From Schistocephalus solidus (lineage: Eukaryota; Platyhelminthes; Cestoda; Diphyllobothriidea; Diphyllobothriidae): a stretch of 64,000 bases of DNA. Both the position numbers and the translations under genes were made by a program. Below the pieces are notes generated by a model that worked only from the letters and a program-made list of their open reading frames with translations, was not told the DNA's origin and did not search any database. Positions 44,401-56,775 of this stretch are shown piece by piece (positions within the stretch are counted from its first letter, which is position 1; every line of letters begins with the position of its first letter). The stretch is taken from the NCBI GenBank assembly GCA_017591395.1, contig WEDG01000704.1:1-64000 (forward strand), written 5' to 3'.

Positions 44401-45929
44401 CGGTCCCTCATTCACCAGGTAGCTCAACTCTTAATATCATTTTTTCGATGTTTAAATTGGCCCAGTAGTCTTTTTTTAATCTACTTGAGATTTACCAGCA
44501 TAAAAATGAGTTTATACTTAAACATATCCCGCGCAGCCCCCTCCAGTAAAAGGCTCAAATGTTATATATTACCATTTAGATTCCAACGGTTAAATTTTAT
44601 AACAAAATTAATATTCATGTGACACACCAGATTTATTTGAGCCTACCAACAGGAAAGCGCTTCATTCGTCACAACGCGAGCTTTGAATAAGCCCACTGGA
44701 CTTCTGTGTGTCGTTATTCTCAAATCCCCTTCCTCTCCTGCAAAAACCTAGCCATTCAAAAGGGATGGTTGACATGCTTGTGCGGCAGTCGGACAACGAA
44801 TGCCTGTCCTGTGCTCATGAAATTCTACTCGTTTCCCAGTTCCTAAACATTTTGCAAAAATGGTTGAAGATCAATGCTCTAGAAATGAAAACCCCCTCCG
44901 GGGCTCATATAAGTGGCCCGGATCTCTAGTGCATATCGAATTTCCCTAATACACCAGGTTTAGTGGTGACATTTCAAACACACTACGTAGAAATGCGTTA
45001 TAATCGCCAGATAAGGAGCCTAAAAAGGAATAAAAATGAGTAGAACCATCACATTTGTTGAGCCTTGATAGTTCGCAGGTAGAACACAATGACCGCCACG
45101 GACTGCTCCAAAGTATGGAAGCAAAAAAACCTACGGACTGGATTATAACGAGGAACTTGCGAAACACTGACCCACCCCTCTTCCACGCGACCATTGTGTT
45201 TAAATGGCAAGAATCAATAAAGACAACCGCAGACGAGCTCAGACGCAGTGGCCACATCGAGTTTAAAGCTCCGCCTACACATGACAAAGCATAACTGGTG
45301 TAACCCTAATGAACGAAATGGACAAAAATGTAGGTTCCCCAGGTTGAGAAACACTCTGACTAAACGCCATTCGATTAATTCCACCAGTCGAAGTAGTTAT
45401 CAGGGTATAGTCGATGCGTTCAGCACAGTTCTATGAAGTCCTCAGTGAGAGTAGAGGTCTCGAAGGCACACTCCAACCTAGGTTTCACAAGTTATTAGCT
45501 GATGCTTAGTTGAGCGGGGAAATCGGAAGTGCAACGGCCTGTTGAAGCGAGAGAATGCAACAGTGAACTGAGTCGAAACGCGTGTGGAACTTCAATTTTG
45601 ATTTCAAGGTTTTATAAAGGGGTGCCGATGAAGTGAGCGGCGCGAAGAAAGGGGTGCGTGAAGGCGTTAGTAATGTACAGGAAAGCACAGAAAACGATCG
45701 TTTCGGTCAATAGGAGGATGACCCGTTTAAATGGGACTGAAGGGAGGTAAAGACGGTGCTGGAAAAAACTCCACCCCAGTGGACAATGACGGCCATCTTC
45801 GGTAACGACAGGGAAACTGGCCATCGTTCATCGCCACCCAGCATTAGCGGGGAGTACTTGGGGAGGGGCGCGGTGTGCCCTATGCTCGCGAGGTAACTGC
45901 AGCCAGGGAAATAATTATAAGGATGCTGA
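44401..45929. other. Downstream of IWS1, nothing recognised
   Basis: This stretch contains the IWS1 3' UTR on its right side. The open frame at 45055-45294 (plus) has a stretch FKWQESIKTTADELRRSG that I cannot assign to a family. Confidence 0.5.
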
Positions 45930-46248
45930 CTAAAGGGCCATCTTTCTGCCCTCGATACTCATTGGAACTGCTCGTGCAAAACGATTTTTTCTTCTGATGG
46001 CAGCATTCTTAGTGAGAGCGTGGATGTGAGTCTCAATCCGAGAGGTGGTGCCAACCTGAGACTTGCGAGCGCCAACTATGCGGTGTCGACGGGGCTGATC
46101 AGCGCCCTCCTTGTCATCTTCCTCCTCATCATTGTCTGGGTCCTCAGTGCTGGGAAGATTCCATTTGGGTCGAACCACGTAGTCCTTATTTGACGGCTGT
46201 GGCACGCGTGCTCGACTGACCCATCCAGGGTCACCGGGACGAAGTACG
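45930..46248 (-). CDS. IWS1: IWS1 exon 5 with stop
   Basis: This 319-nt exon follows the acceptor cttccttattag and encodes [15 protein letters not shown], then [13 protein letters not shown], an acidic insert, a basic stretch and the terminal [10 protein letters not shown] with TAG. The last ten residues match the conserved end of the family. Confidence 0.93.
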
Positions 46249-49200
46249 CTAATAAGGAAGAAAGCAATGAGTTAGCACTGACTGTCAAAATCTTGCAGTC
46301 ATTACATCTAGAACAAGTTGAAGAACGTTAAATAGGTCATACAAAGGGGGACTAATTGTGATAAACGTTAACATTTGATGTGATTAACGAGTGCTCTCTA
46401 CTGATGATCAAACGCATGCGTGCGTGTTGTACATGTGTAGCATATTTTTTAAAGATACCCACACACATCGTATTGGACTGCTAGATTGACTAAATCTTGA
46501 GCCTCAAACTGCTACCCTACCTTATCAACACGACAGTAGAAATTCTAAAACGAATATGGGTATGACATAGTTGCGAAAATCCCCCATTAGTACAGGTGTT
46601 CTTGCGCTAAATTAGAGGGGCGTAGGGTTGGGTTGGTGGCATGAACGTCATATGCAACTAAATTCCAGGACAAAAAATAGGTCAACTAGTAATACGGGAC
46701 TGGTGGTAATAGGATTTTTATGAAGGGAGCTAGGTGAAGAAAAGGAAAGCGCCAACCTAACCCTATCCATTAGCATTCGTTGCCGAGTTGGTGGGGTCAC
46801 ACAATATTTTCTTGTCCCGAAAAGTGTGCGGAGAGCGAGATCCAGTAACTTTACCTCACGCTTTCCAATATGCGCGACATCATTCCTAGCTAAACTGACC
46901 CAATTTTATTTGGACCCCAGAACGAAGCCCACTCTCCGCTATCCTTCATTATCAAAGTAAAACGGATACGTTTTGAAACTGCCGCTTGGAAAGTTGTCAT
47001 TTGGTCCAATACTTTGGTTCTCCTACGGCCAACGAAATATAGTGTTTGACCCTACTAACCCGCCAACGAATGCTAACCCTAACGAGCACAGTGGATAGAG
47101 TTATGGTTACGTTGGCATGCAGTATGATCGCGTATTACACGCTGACCTATCCTTTGTTCCCTGAGTTGGGTCGCATAGTACGTTCTTGTCGGAATGGTAT
47201 AAGGAGTGCTGGGCGAAGGAGACAGGGTCACTGGTTGGGACAGTTAGCGTTTGGGTTATGGTTAGGACTGGGGTTAGTGTTAAAATAAGGAGACGAGAAA
47301 AGGTACGCCAGAATTTAGCGCAGGGTCACGTGTAGTGCAAGAAGGTACGTTTAGTTTGTCTAATCTACATGTTAGGAATGATTGCTCGGTAAGAAGGGGA
47401 AAGAGAAATACTCCCATGAACACGGGTGGGTTTTCGCTAAAGTTCAGGAAGGGTATTAGGCTAATTGTTGTAACATTAAGTTCTGAAAAATGCCGACAAA
47501 GATAAGGGAGATTGGAATGGTCATTTCTGGTTCATTAGCCGTCATAAGCTGGGTGGTGCCCCATCCGAAACTCCTGATCAACAGGTCGCGAGTTCGAGCC
47601 TCAGGTGGGACGCCACCTGGGGTAGGATATGACTGGTCGATGTAGGCTAATTAATTAAAAATGGCAATTACAATCTCCCTTGTCTTTGCTGGTAATGTTC
47701 ATCTATTCAAGTGCTTCTTTGACCTCCGGTTTGGAATTCTTTTAGCTGTCATATGCGCTATCGTAACTTTTTTTTAAAATAAATAGGTGAACGTAAATTC
47801 TCTAGTGTCCTCAGGACACGGGAAGAGATATCCCGGATTCCAGGCAACCATGGGGTCGGCAGTATGCCTAAAGTAAGGATTGGGGTTAGTATTAAAATTA
47901 GGATAAAAGAACAGATATCCCCCGGAATTTATCGCAAGGCCAGGAGGGTAATTATGCCGAATACAGCCAGTCTCCGTGGCGTATAATTTAGCTATGCAAA
48001 AAAACTTGCGCTGACCAAAGGCAATTATCGCTTAACATACACCCACGATGCTATTCAATGTGGAGCAAAGACGTAGCCTGTTACCCAGTCTACCTAACTA
48101 CATCTTTACTTGATGCTTGAATGATCTCTAGGCAGTTCGGGCGGTGTAGAACAGGCAAGGGGATACCGGTCAACTACGCTAATTATGTCGTCCTGCTAGC
48201 AAAAATCTATGAAGAGAAACAACAACTAGTGTTTTGATGAATTAGGCCATCAATTTAATTTGCATATCCATAAACGCTGCGAAAACCAAACCATTCCCCA
48301 ATCTAATCTCTAAACAACAGAAGGCAACCCTACTGATAAAGGGCTGTCAGGTTTCTGCTCTCCCTCTCCTCCCGATCTTCCGATAGTCCTAGAAATGGCG
48401 GAAAACGCGACCTTTTCGACCACTGTTGATTCTGAACGATGCATCAGCTAAAGCATAAAAACTCCGCCTTGAAGTAGACAAGCAATACCCATCGCGACAT
48501 ATCGAGGATGGCTGAAGTCGACTAAAGGAAAGACAACTGAAGTTCTATAGAACCGTTTTCCGTTTTCCATCCTGAATTGTATGCTGCTACTGTTAAAACT
48601 TCAAACCAACCACCTCACCAGAGGCGGTGAAGAAAATATTAGCCTTAATACGGCCTATACGCACCCGGCATGGTACTGGGGTATACTTGAACCCACATTA
48701 TTCGGTCTCTGCCGCTGGCAAACAGTGATTCGAGGCTTAAGTGAAGCCTTCTCCTGTAAAGATAAGAGGACGTGTCGTTCCCAAAATTCCATACTCTTCA
48801 AGCACTACTGGTCGAAGGCATCAGAGGCCAACAGACAGAAACAAACAGTTCTCTTATCTCCAGAAGAATTTAAGGAAAGGATAAAAAGAAAACATAAAAG
48901 GATAGTTGCAGCAATATAAGAGGCAGACTGCTCACCCCTGCTGTTCTCCATCCATTTCGCGGTTGATATCCCGACGGTTTACCTCCTCACTACTAGAAAA
49001 CAAGTTATGTTAAAGAAAGGTCAAAATCCTGAACGTACTCATGAGTTCGCCGCTTCGGTAAGTGTTCGTAGTCGAGCTGTTTGCGCTCCTCCTTAGTGAG
49101 GGTCCGGTAATCACTGGTAAGGTTGAAGATGGGGCGAGACCACTCGTCTGAAGGAAAACAAGGCATGCAATACTGCAGGATTTTTTTCTTCTAAATCACT

Positions 49201-51327
49201 GAAATAAGCGATGCTAGCGAAACTTGAACCTTGCTAAATTATTCACTCTTCTAAAATCTGTCATGGTAGCTGTCTTGTAGCAAGGTCTTGTGCACATCAG
49301 CTCCTTCCTGCTGTCACGATGCCTTAGACCCTTCCTTCACTGCCCAGGATTCCTCAGTGCTGCCCGATATCGGGCCGCAGTCAAGTAAATGCATCATGGT
49401 GTTCGTTCTAAAAGACGCTATGCCGCAAAAATTAATGATCTCCATGGGCTGCAAAGCATGCTAACTCGTACAGTAATCAACAATCAGGCGGCGTTCTTAA
49501 TAAAGACATTGGAATGGCTATTTCTGCCATACAGCTACCCAATTTACAGTGACCAAAGTGTCCGAGTTACAACCCCACTTCTTCCCGAACTGGAGTTGAG
49601 GGCTAACTGATGGAATGACTATACCCGCGTCCCCTGCCTTTTTCGGTAACAACTGTGGGAATTGAAATTAGACAACATTGTGCCACAAACTACTGTCTTA
49701 ACGCTAACTGTCAGCTTCTAACAGACAATGTATGCGCGGGATATGAAACAATGTAAGCTTCTCTTATATTGTGTTGTTTGGGTATCTGCAAATGACGACT
49801 AAACCCCATTATTGTGGGGTTAATATACGTTTTCATCTAAGCAATACTTTCCAAAAAAACAAAATGGGGAAGGAATAAATGCACTTACTGATCAGATGAC
49901 CCGCGCGCCGCTTATTATTCCTATTCTCCCTGGGATGTCTGTAAAGATACATAACGGCCTTGCCAATGCCAGATTCGCGCAGAGTCTCCGGCTCCAAGTT
50001 CGAAAACTCGGCGAGGTGGCGTAACATTGTTTCTCGAATGATCACATTAGGGAGCGTCTGTCCAGGCAGGGGAGAGAGCCAGTCTGTAATCGCGCTAAGC
50101 ATACCGTTATCAACCAGGGCTGCTTTAAGGTCAGCCTTCTTCAGCAGACTGCTCACAACGTTCAGCATGGCAAGTTTTTTGGTGGCAGGGCGGTTTGCGG
50201 CCAAAAGAAAGCGGTCCTCTTCAGCAGTCTGACGCATTTGGAGTATGGTCTCCCTGATGATGTCATCGCTGTCATTAAGGAATTCCTCGTCCTTGCCTAA
50301 TCGTCGTTTCCTTCGAGTTTCCTCGCGTTTCTTGCTGAGGATTTTGTCAAAGTCTGATTCAAATTCCTCCGTCTCCACCTCATCATTTTCCTCATCTTCT
50401 TGCTGATGGTGTTGACGATGGGTTGAAGCAGTTGTCTCCTCGTCCAGTACTTTCTCCTGTTCTTCCTCATCGACTTCCTCCTGACCGGTCACCTCCTTTT
50501 CAACTTCATTTTCTGCAAAACCTTCAAATTCCTCCTCCTCAGCATCGCTTTCTCCAAAGATATCCGCTATTATACCTTCTACTTGCGACTTGGCCTGTTC
50601 TGCCCCATCAAAGCCCTCGAAGTCTTCGCCACCCTTTTCACCAGGGTTTTCATCGTAGTCCATACTTCTCAAGGTTTCTGAATGGATAGTCTGGGAGGAT
50701 AGCCCTTGCGGAGCCGGCCTGTACGATACGTCGTCAGCCACCGGTGTGGAAGGATCGTATGGCAAGGGGGGAGATTCTGTCCATGCTCGATGACTATCAG
50801 CGTCTTCTTCGCAGTTGCCGTCGTTATCAGATTCAGGGGCAGAATCTGCTAGTTGGCTTGGAGAGTATCTTGGAGTACGGATGTCTTGCAGAGGTTCGAC
50901 TCGATATTCGCGGTCAACGTTTTCATCCGAGTCAGAAGCTGGATCTACATGTGAGGGTTTGTAGTCAATTGATTCGGTGTCAGAAACGTCCTCGAGGTCT
51001 TCGCGTAACGATCGGAGACGAGAAGAGGCTTGGCTTGCACGGCCTGCGTGATCATCCTCATCTGAGCTTGCGGGTGAGTAAGGCAGTTCGCCGACTTCCG
51101 AAGGTACGTAGTGAGGCTCGTAATGAGCCTCGTCAGAAACTTTCGGTTCATTACGCGAAGGGTCGTAGACAGTGCTACTGGGCGTGTAAGCCGAACTAGA
51201 AACAAATCAGAAAGACTTTACTGCGATCCGGAAAAAAATGAGAAAAATTCGCATAGAATAGCATGCGAAAGGTGCAAATTATGTGTTGGAAGTGGGAGTT
51301 TAGAATAAATACTAACTACCAGGACAT
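45930..51327 (-). CDS. IWS1: Transcription elongation factor IWS1/Spn1 (SPT6-interacting), five exons
   Basis: Exons in transcript order are 51327-51320 (8 nt, tentative), 51195-49889, 49147-49039, 48992-48936 and 46248-45930. Together they give 599 residues with consistent phases. Family knowledge: IWS1/Spn1 is a nuclear protein that binds SPT6 and travels with RNA polymerase II. Residues about 1-290 are acidic and disordered-looking, with [16 protein letters not shown], the kind of motif that docks on TFIIS N-terminal-like domains. The TFIIS N-terminal-like core spans about 309-455 ([50 protein letters not shown]). The C-terminus has [21 protein letters not shown] and the end SIEGRKMAL, matching the animal family. 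The acidic insert after RPKWN ([11 protein letters not shown]) looks lineage-specific. The largest intron, 46249-48935, holds SINEs and a retrotransposon remnant. Identity is very secure; only the extreme N-terminus is uncertain. Confidence 0.94.
46600..47360. repeat. Decayed telomere-like repeat region in IWS1 intron 4
   Basis: Scattered CTAACCCTAAC and GGTTAGGACTGGGGTTAG units and the phrase GAATTTAGCGCA, also found at the right part of the MITE at 20955-21364, mark this as relatives of that family. Limits are vague. A further piece is at about 47810-47990 (GGATTGGGGTTAGTATTAAA, GAATTTATCGCAAGGCC). Confidence 0.5.
47491..47550 (-). mobile_element. SINE family B tail, minus orientation, in IWS1 intron 4
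   Basis: The plus strand reads TGCCGACAAAGATAAGGGAG, then ATTGGAATGGTCATTTCTGG and TTCATTAGCCGTCAT, the reverse complement of the family tail. Confidence 0.6.
47551..47697 (+). mobile_element. SINE family B with head, plus orientation, in IWS1 intron 4
   Basis: A tRNA-like head (CTCCTGATCAACAGGTCGCG with AGTTCGAGCCTC as B-box) is followed by GGATATGACTGGTCGATGTA and the tail ending CCCTTGTCTTTGCTGGTA. Together with the preceding minus-strand tail it forms an inverted pair. Confidence 0.62.
48170..48930 (+). mobile_element. Degraded retrotransposon RT remnant in IWS1 intron 4
   Basis: Broken plus-strand frames read [20 protein letters not shown], then [13 protein letters not shown] and [12 protein letters not shown], which resemble in order the post-palm, thumb and C-terminal stretches of the RTE-like element at 41552-43480. 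The 112-residue frame at 48581-48919 belongs to it. It is too decayed to place firmly. Confidence 0.42.
48936..48992 (-). CDS. IWS1: IWS1 exon 4, a 57-nt small exon
   Basis: This exon is too short for ordinary ORF listing. After the acceptor cttgttttctag it reads [18 protein letters not shown] and ends GG/GTGAGC. Phase 2 in and phase 2 out keeps the frame, and the piece aligns with the linker (in human, a PRRDLEKVLTGEEK-like stretch) between the KRR segment and LRPGDPG. It is separated from exon 3 by an intron of only 46 bp. Confidence 0.82.
49039..49147 (-). CDS. IWS1: IWS1 exon 3
   Basis: This 109-nt exon follows the acceptor ttttccttcag and encodes [20 protein letters not shown] and then [15 protein letters not shown]. 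It is the expected continuation of the TFIIS N-terminal-like domain after GHLI-N. The donor is GA/GTACGT. Confidence 0.92.
49889..51195 (-). CDS. IWS1: IWS1 exon 2 (acidic N-terminus and most of the TND core)
   Basis: This 1307-nt exon follows the acceptor ttgtttctag and ends at donor ATCA/GTAAGT. It starts with one base of a split codon and ends with the first base of the Asn codon of NEW. It opens [12 protein letters not shown] and is rich in Ser, Asp and Glu before the folded core starts near [14 protein letters not shown]. Confidence 0.93.
51320..51327 (-). CDS. IWS1: Putative IWS1 first coding exon (8 nt)
   Basis: The exon ATGTCCTG is followed by a donor-like GTAGTTAGT. It has exactly the phase needed to join exon 2 (TG+T, giving MSC-SAYTP) across a 124-bp intron. 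Exon 2 has no suitable ATG at its 5' end, so a short upstream coding exon is required; this is the nearest candidate. Other upstream exons are possible. Confidence 0.4.
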
Positions 51328-54300
51328 CTGTGTTTCTGACAAACCGAGTGAAAAATATGAAATCTTTTGATCGTTAAAAAGTATTATAGAAAAGTGCCGA
51401 CTAACCGCCTCAACATAAAGAAATCCAATATATTCGAAAATAATACATGGTCGCCCAGGCGAAAAGCAGCTGCACCCTCTAAATATTTACGCACAGGGAT
51501 AAAGCGCCATCAAACGAACTTTTAAATACATCTTCCCTAAAATAAAACATGGGTTTTTCACTTTCGCTTCTCTCATATGACCACCAGTAATACTTCTAAA
51601 CTGGTGGACCGGTGTGCGTGTATAGATGACATCCAGTGTTTTTTGCTGTTAGGCACGTCCATAGGTGGTCAATAATCAAACTGCTCGGCGAAGGTTAGAC
51701 GCGAGATCAGTCGGCTTTTGAACCTAGAGAATGGGCAGCCGCGAATAATGAGTTACGGAGCTGGATATCGACTGCCGCAGAATCCAATGACAGCATCGCG
51801 ACAAAGCGAGGACTAGCTATAATCTTGCTATCGTTGCTTAGCGGCCTGTTTATTTTACAAAGGTTCGGCGGAGAATCTAATTTGTCGCAGGTCCACGAGG
51901 ATGCACGATGTAATATTTTTCACCACAACTCCTGATTAATGTTATGTTGTCTGTAACAACTGATGCGTTTAAATCTGCGCCAGCGAACCAGATAATAAAT
52001 ACGTAAGAGTATTGTGCATCGCTTGCACTGACGTGAAACTTTTTTTGCTCGGGCAACGCCGCGCATACGATAGGTGTTGCTGTAAAACCAAGACATTGCT
52101 TGCCAGCTTAGGTTTTGCGCAGCATTACTTGCCAAGAACTGAAAACTGTTTCCAGTTCCACTGTAGTATCGTAAGTAATAACAGCGGCCAATAGGGAACA
52201 AAATCATGCCGAGTTAGTAGGTCAGAGCTTAAACTGTGCGCTATTAGGCGGAATCACTGGGAGTTCGCTTTGACGACTTTGTAGTACTGTTATCAATATT
52301 ATACTTGTTGCAGTGTGCGATCCAGCATTTTATGGGGACGATAGGCAGAAATAGGCACTTATATGACGCAATAATCATGCATCCTCAATGCGTATTCTCA
52401 TTGCAGAGGACTGAAATTTTGCACTAGAGAAGTGCTGTGCGTGTATTAATTGAGTCCCTGAACACTGCGCCACGGGAAAGAGTTATGCGAGTGGTTGAAG
52501 GATTTGCCAACTTCGCTATGATAAACCTGTTGGTCTTAATACATATTTGCCTACAACGCCTCTAGAGACATCTCAACCGCCAACAACCACGTTGAAAATT
52601 TAGTCGAGTATGTAATTGTATGCTGATGAGGAACTAGCTCTGTAGTAGGCCCTAATACGCTGAATGGCTGGGACTGCTCTGCTAAAAAAAAACTAGGCTA
52701 TGGGTTGAAATTTTGTGACTTAATAACCATTCTGTTTTTGATTTTTTTAAAATCTAGTTCCCGGCACTTGCTTCTGTCTAGCTATTATACTTCGTCGTAA
52801 TAGAGACGGCATTCACCATTAGTGATCCAGTCGGCAACATGTGAAGCAGCAAAGATGTGCAGATCATCGGACCAGCCACTAAAACTGATGATCCTACGAA
52901 CCGAAAAAAAACTCGGTTCGCTTGCACACACATCCATCTGCCCACGTCATCACCAGTCAAGGCATGGCCTATAAAACCGACGTAGCACATGATTAATAAG
53001 GAACCAGTAGACAGAATTTTTTGAATGACATATTTGTTCGTAAAAGATATGAACAGAGGGCCTATTTACGAGAATAGAGAGCAATCACGATCTATTGATT
53101 ACTCCTGGGTGGTGAACATGTTCTTAGCACAGCCGCCCAGTCCAAAAAGCCTACAAAAGACGTGTACTGACAGAAACAAGGCAACATACCAGTCCAGTCT
53201 TCTTATTGATTTCACGAAAATTTCAAAGGTTTTAACTTAAGCTAATAAGGGGCCCGCGCGACTTGTTGGCGCGGTGTAGCTTATTGTCAGAAACACTCGG
53301 CGTGCCTTCTCACTTATCTTGAACTCAGTAATCAGCGTAGTTCAAGTATGTAACATATGGAAGCAAACGCCTAAGTTGACTAATAATACGTGTGTGATCT
53401 CTCAATTAATAAAAAAGATTGACCTCCCAAGTGACGAAGGCTACTACTGGGATGAAGAGCGTGCAGTTGTGACTTTCGCGGATGATGTTTTTAATCAAGC
53501 AGATTTCAGTTGCATCGATCCACCAAACGCAGAATGGTGACGGCAGTGGATATGCGCATGAGCACTATGACCGAAAGAGCCAAAAAATCCGTCTTATTAT
53601 GCCATACATGAGTTGCTTCCCAAAATGGCATACAAACCAGGCTGTGTTGAGATAATCTAGACTCGGGGAAAAGCGCGTACCGTTAATGACATGCCTAAAA
53701 GGACTCTCTGGAACCTGGCCTCATTTCTAATTAGAAGCGAGCTATCTCATCAGTCAAAAAATTTCTAAACAGTGGCGTAGGTTGATAGTTTGGAAGAGGA
53801 TTTGGTTAGTTATAGTGAGCAAAAGCACTGCTCTTCAGTCTCTCATCCTTATACCTAAGGTGAGACTGAGTACTGCGTTTGAAGTGGCAAACAGCCAACA
53901 TCTGAGACGTTCTAGACAGCCTATCGGTTTTTCAATGTAACATCGAGTAAAATTGTTTACGTATAAATCTAATCATTACCTGGTGATCAGAGACACAAAA
54001 AGTCGAAGTATATTGAATGCAGCATTGCATTCAGCAGTCCGGACCTCGGGAATCCCAACACTAGAGTCAAATTCCGACAACAGGAACCAGAGACTGACCA
54101 GAAGAGGTTAAATTGCATATTCTGCACAGGACTACGCAAAGTAACAGCTAGGTACCTATTCTTAGTTAGAGGACTAACCGTTAAAACTGCAATTGGAATA
54201 CTGAGAAACCTCAGTAACCGGAAGAAAAAATTAAGTGCACGAAGCATTATAACATCACTCTAGCAGTGTTATAGCCCTGAACTAGTAGTTTGTGAACGCT

Positions 54301-56740
54301 AGTTGTGCATGACTGGCATCTGGTTGACTGATGAGGCACTCAGCTACCTGAGACACTAACTCCCTTTCAGGTTCATTCAACAGGTAAAAAAATCCTAGAT
54401 AGTCTGCGGCCTATTCAATTTGCCAAGTCTCATTACTGGATCGTAAGATAACACGTGCAATCGACATGTGCGTAGATCATTCAGGCCTTTGAGGTCAGTC
54501 ATTAAAAAACGATTATTTGGAATATTGGGCATGACAACGTCCGATAGAAATAGTCCACAACGCCTAGTAATAAGACATGGAAATGCAACTAAGGATCCTT
54601 CATAGCATAGCCAGGGCATTTTTGCGCCCATGCAAGAACCAAGGGCAGTTTGATAGTAATACGAATTGTGTAGTTGAGCCGAAAGCTACAGATTGAGTAA
54701 GTGAACCGTGCAGATGCCTGCGTGGCTGCCAGTGACATTGACAGTTAGAGTTCACTTCAAGAGCATTTCTGCCACGAAATAGATCACTGCATGATCACAC
54801 GGTCGGAACATGTGGAAAGGCATAATTTAGGCCCCTGACGAGGCGTCAGCGGCCAGGGCGTTTTTCTCCGGCATGTGCGCTATCGCTTAGCTAAGAAAAT
54901 GTTATAAGGCGCCAGGATAGACCTAGGACTGTCAAATGTCAGTGGCGTATTAGTTCCGGTATCTAAGCGTAAATTAAAAGTAAAGACGACCGAAATAATG
55001 ACTGCACAAACTTGAGTAAAGTTCAAAAGCGCAAAAAAACGATACTACCTCATTGCTAGCGAATGGCTGGCGAGTACGACAATTGAGAGCCTAGGAACCT
55101 ATGTCTGCAAATTATCAACCAAAACTGTCATCATATTTCAGAGTCAATTTTTTAAGGTCCTTTATTCTTTAGGCCATTGTGCCATATCCATTTTCGCATT
55201 TTCTTGTTCAGCTTAAATTTTCTGATCTGTAGTTGGAATGTGTTGAAAAAAAGAAAAAACAGCTTATTTGGACTTGCAACAAGGCGTCTTCTGTTTTCGG
55301 TGCTGAATGACTTCGGCGCTTCATTAATTGAGCTATCTGCCTTAATCTCTTTAGAGGATTACAACAGGAGACGTTAATTTATAGATTGAAGTTTGCCGGA
55401 CGTTAACTTTCTTGAGTATCAGGCTTTTTTATCGTCATATGTGAAGAATTTTTCGCATCTAGCCCGTGGCATACTGCAATAATAATCGCGTCGTTTAAAA
55501 TTGGTTTCGAATTTCAAAGCCTTTGAGCCTACGAGTTTTTAGTCTCCACCTCAGTGTAGAAGACATGGTGCTATGAAATTATTAAAGAATTATCCCCTAC
55601 CAGCACAAGCCCCACCTGGCCCCCTCTGGTACCCTCACTAGAAAAATTTGCGTAGCGGGACCCCACGATTTCCTCGCTGTAGCAGCCCCTTTATACCGAA
55701 CGCCCACTGCACATAGCCTTCCCCATCATGATCGGCCACTTCTGATGTTCCCATAATTATTGTGCTATAAACGGACCAATTTTATACAATTAATATGGCT
55801 TCCGTTTGGATCCATTCAAGCCATTCCTGTGAGCTGGCCTATCCATCATGATATAGAATATGTGTAGGTGAAATTTGCAAAGTAGTACATTACAAAGTAC
55901 GTTAAAAAACTGTACATGCGTATAAACATTTTTTATGGTGTATCCACATTGCTGTCGTTATCCGGCGGTGGTTCCTAAAATAAAAAGAAATATTTTGGTT
56001 ACCGTGTTGAATATTATGAAAGGAGTTATAAATCACAACGTCAGGATATACACAAAAATATTAGTCAATTAATGACGTAAAAACCTGAAATGCGTTAAGT
56101 TTAAAGACGTTGTGATAATTACCATGACATCGGGCGCAGACTTTGTTGCGCAATGTGGACCAGTGCTAGGACATTCTGTGTTATATCCCAACGGGTGTTA
56201 TAGAGGAGAAGGCAAAACCGGTTTCTCGAACAAATCAATTTATTCTGGGCCGACAGAAAACAGCAGACCTCCAGCTCATCAACTCTCGTCTATTTATTTA
56301 GTTCTCGGTGTTCTCGAACATTCCGACTAATCGTGACAGAGAGCGCTCTGGAACTTTCTGGCCTGCAGCAGTGCTCGCATTAATTGTTCGCTTCACGCGC
56401 TGGAAAACCGCTAGCGAAAATTTCTCGAATTTGGGCCGCACGCGTGCGTGGGGGATTGACGCGTGCTTGGTGCAGCGGCGCAAATGAAATGGTTGTCTGG
56501 TTGCCTGCGCATTTTTCTCAGCCAGCTTGGCCTATATTGGCGTGCGTCAACACGTGCCATTTCTACCTTGGGCCACGACTTAACTGCGGATCCCGTATCC
56601 GTAACTTTCGGGAAGCTGAATAAATATGTTTGATTAATTCAATTGAGTAGCTTTACCTACTTAGTTGCCTCTCGGCGTTTTGATCTCCCACTGTACCTGT
56701 CTCAGGCCCCATGGCACCAGTTAATGGCTGTTCTTCGAAT
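51328..56740. other. Upstream of IWS1, long AT-rich stretch, nothing recognised
   Basis: In 5.4 kb I find no exon, RNA gene or recognisable repeat. The IWS1 promoter should be in the first kilobase. A short G/C-rich patch with AATAAA at 56618-56625 (GCTGAATAAATATG) ends an unassigned sequence beginning near 56240. Confidence 0.5.
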
Positions 56741-56751
56741 AAAATCCGCAG

Positions 56752-56775
56752 AATATTTATTTATTTATTTATTGC
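56752..56775. repeat. (TTTA)n simple repeat
   Basis: About five TTTA units stand alone. The same motif ends the retrotransposon at 4364-4386, so it may be the worn tail of another copy, but no coding part adjoins it. Confidence 0.6.

Noticed and set aside
49480..49660. Further SINE family B copy
   Set aside because: Only short pieces (GAATGGCTATTTCTGCC; CCTGCCTTTTTCGGTAAC) resemble the tail; too weak to list as a feature.
50744..51199. 151-codon plus-strand open frame
   Set aside because: It is the antisense shadow of IWS1 exon 2, whose minus-strand frame has clear homology.
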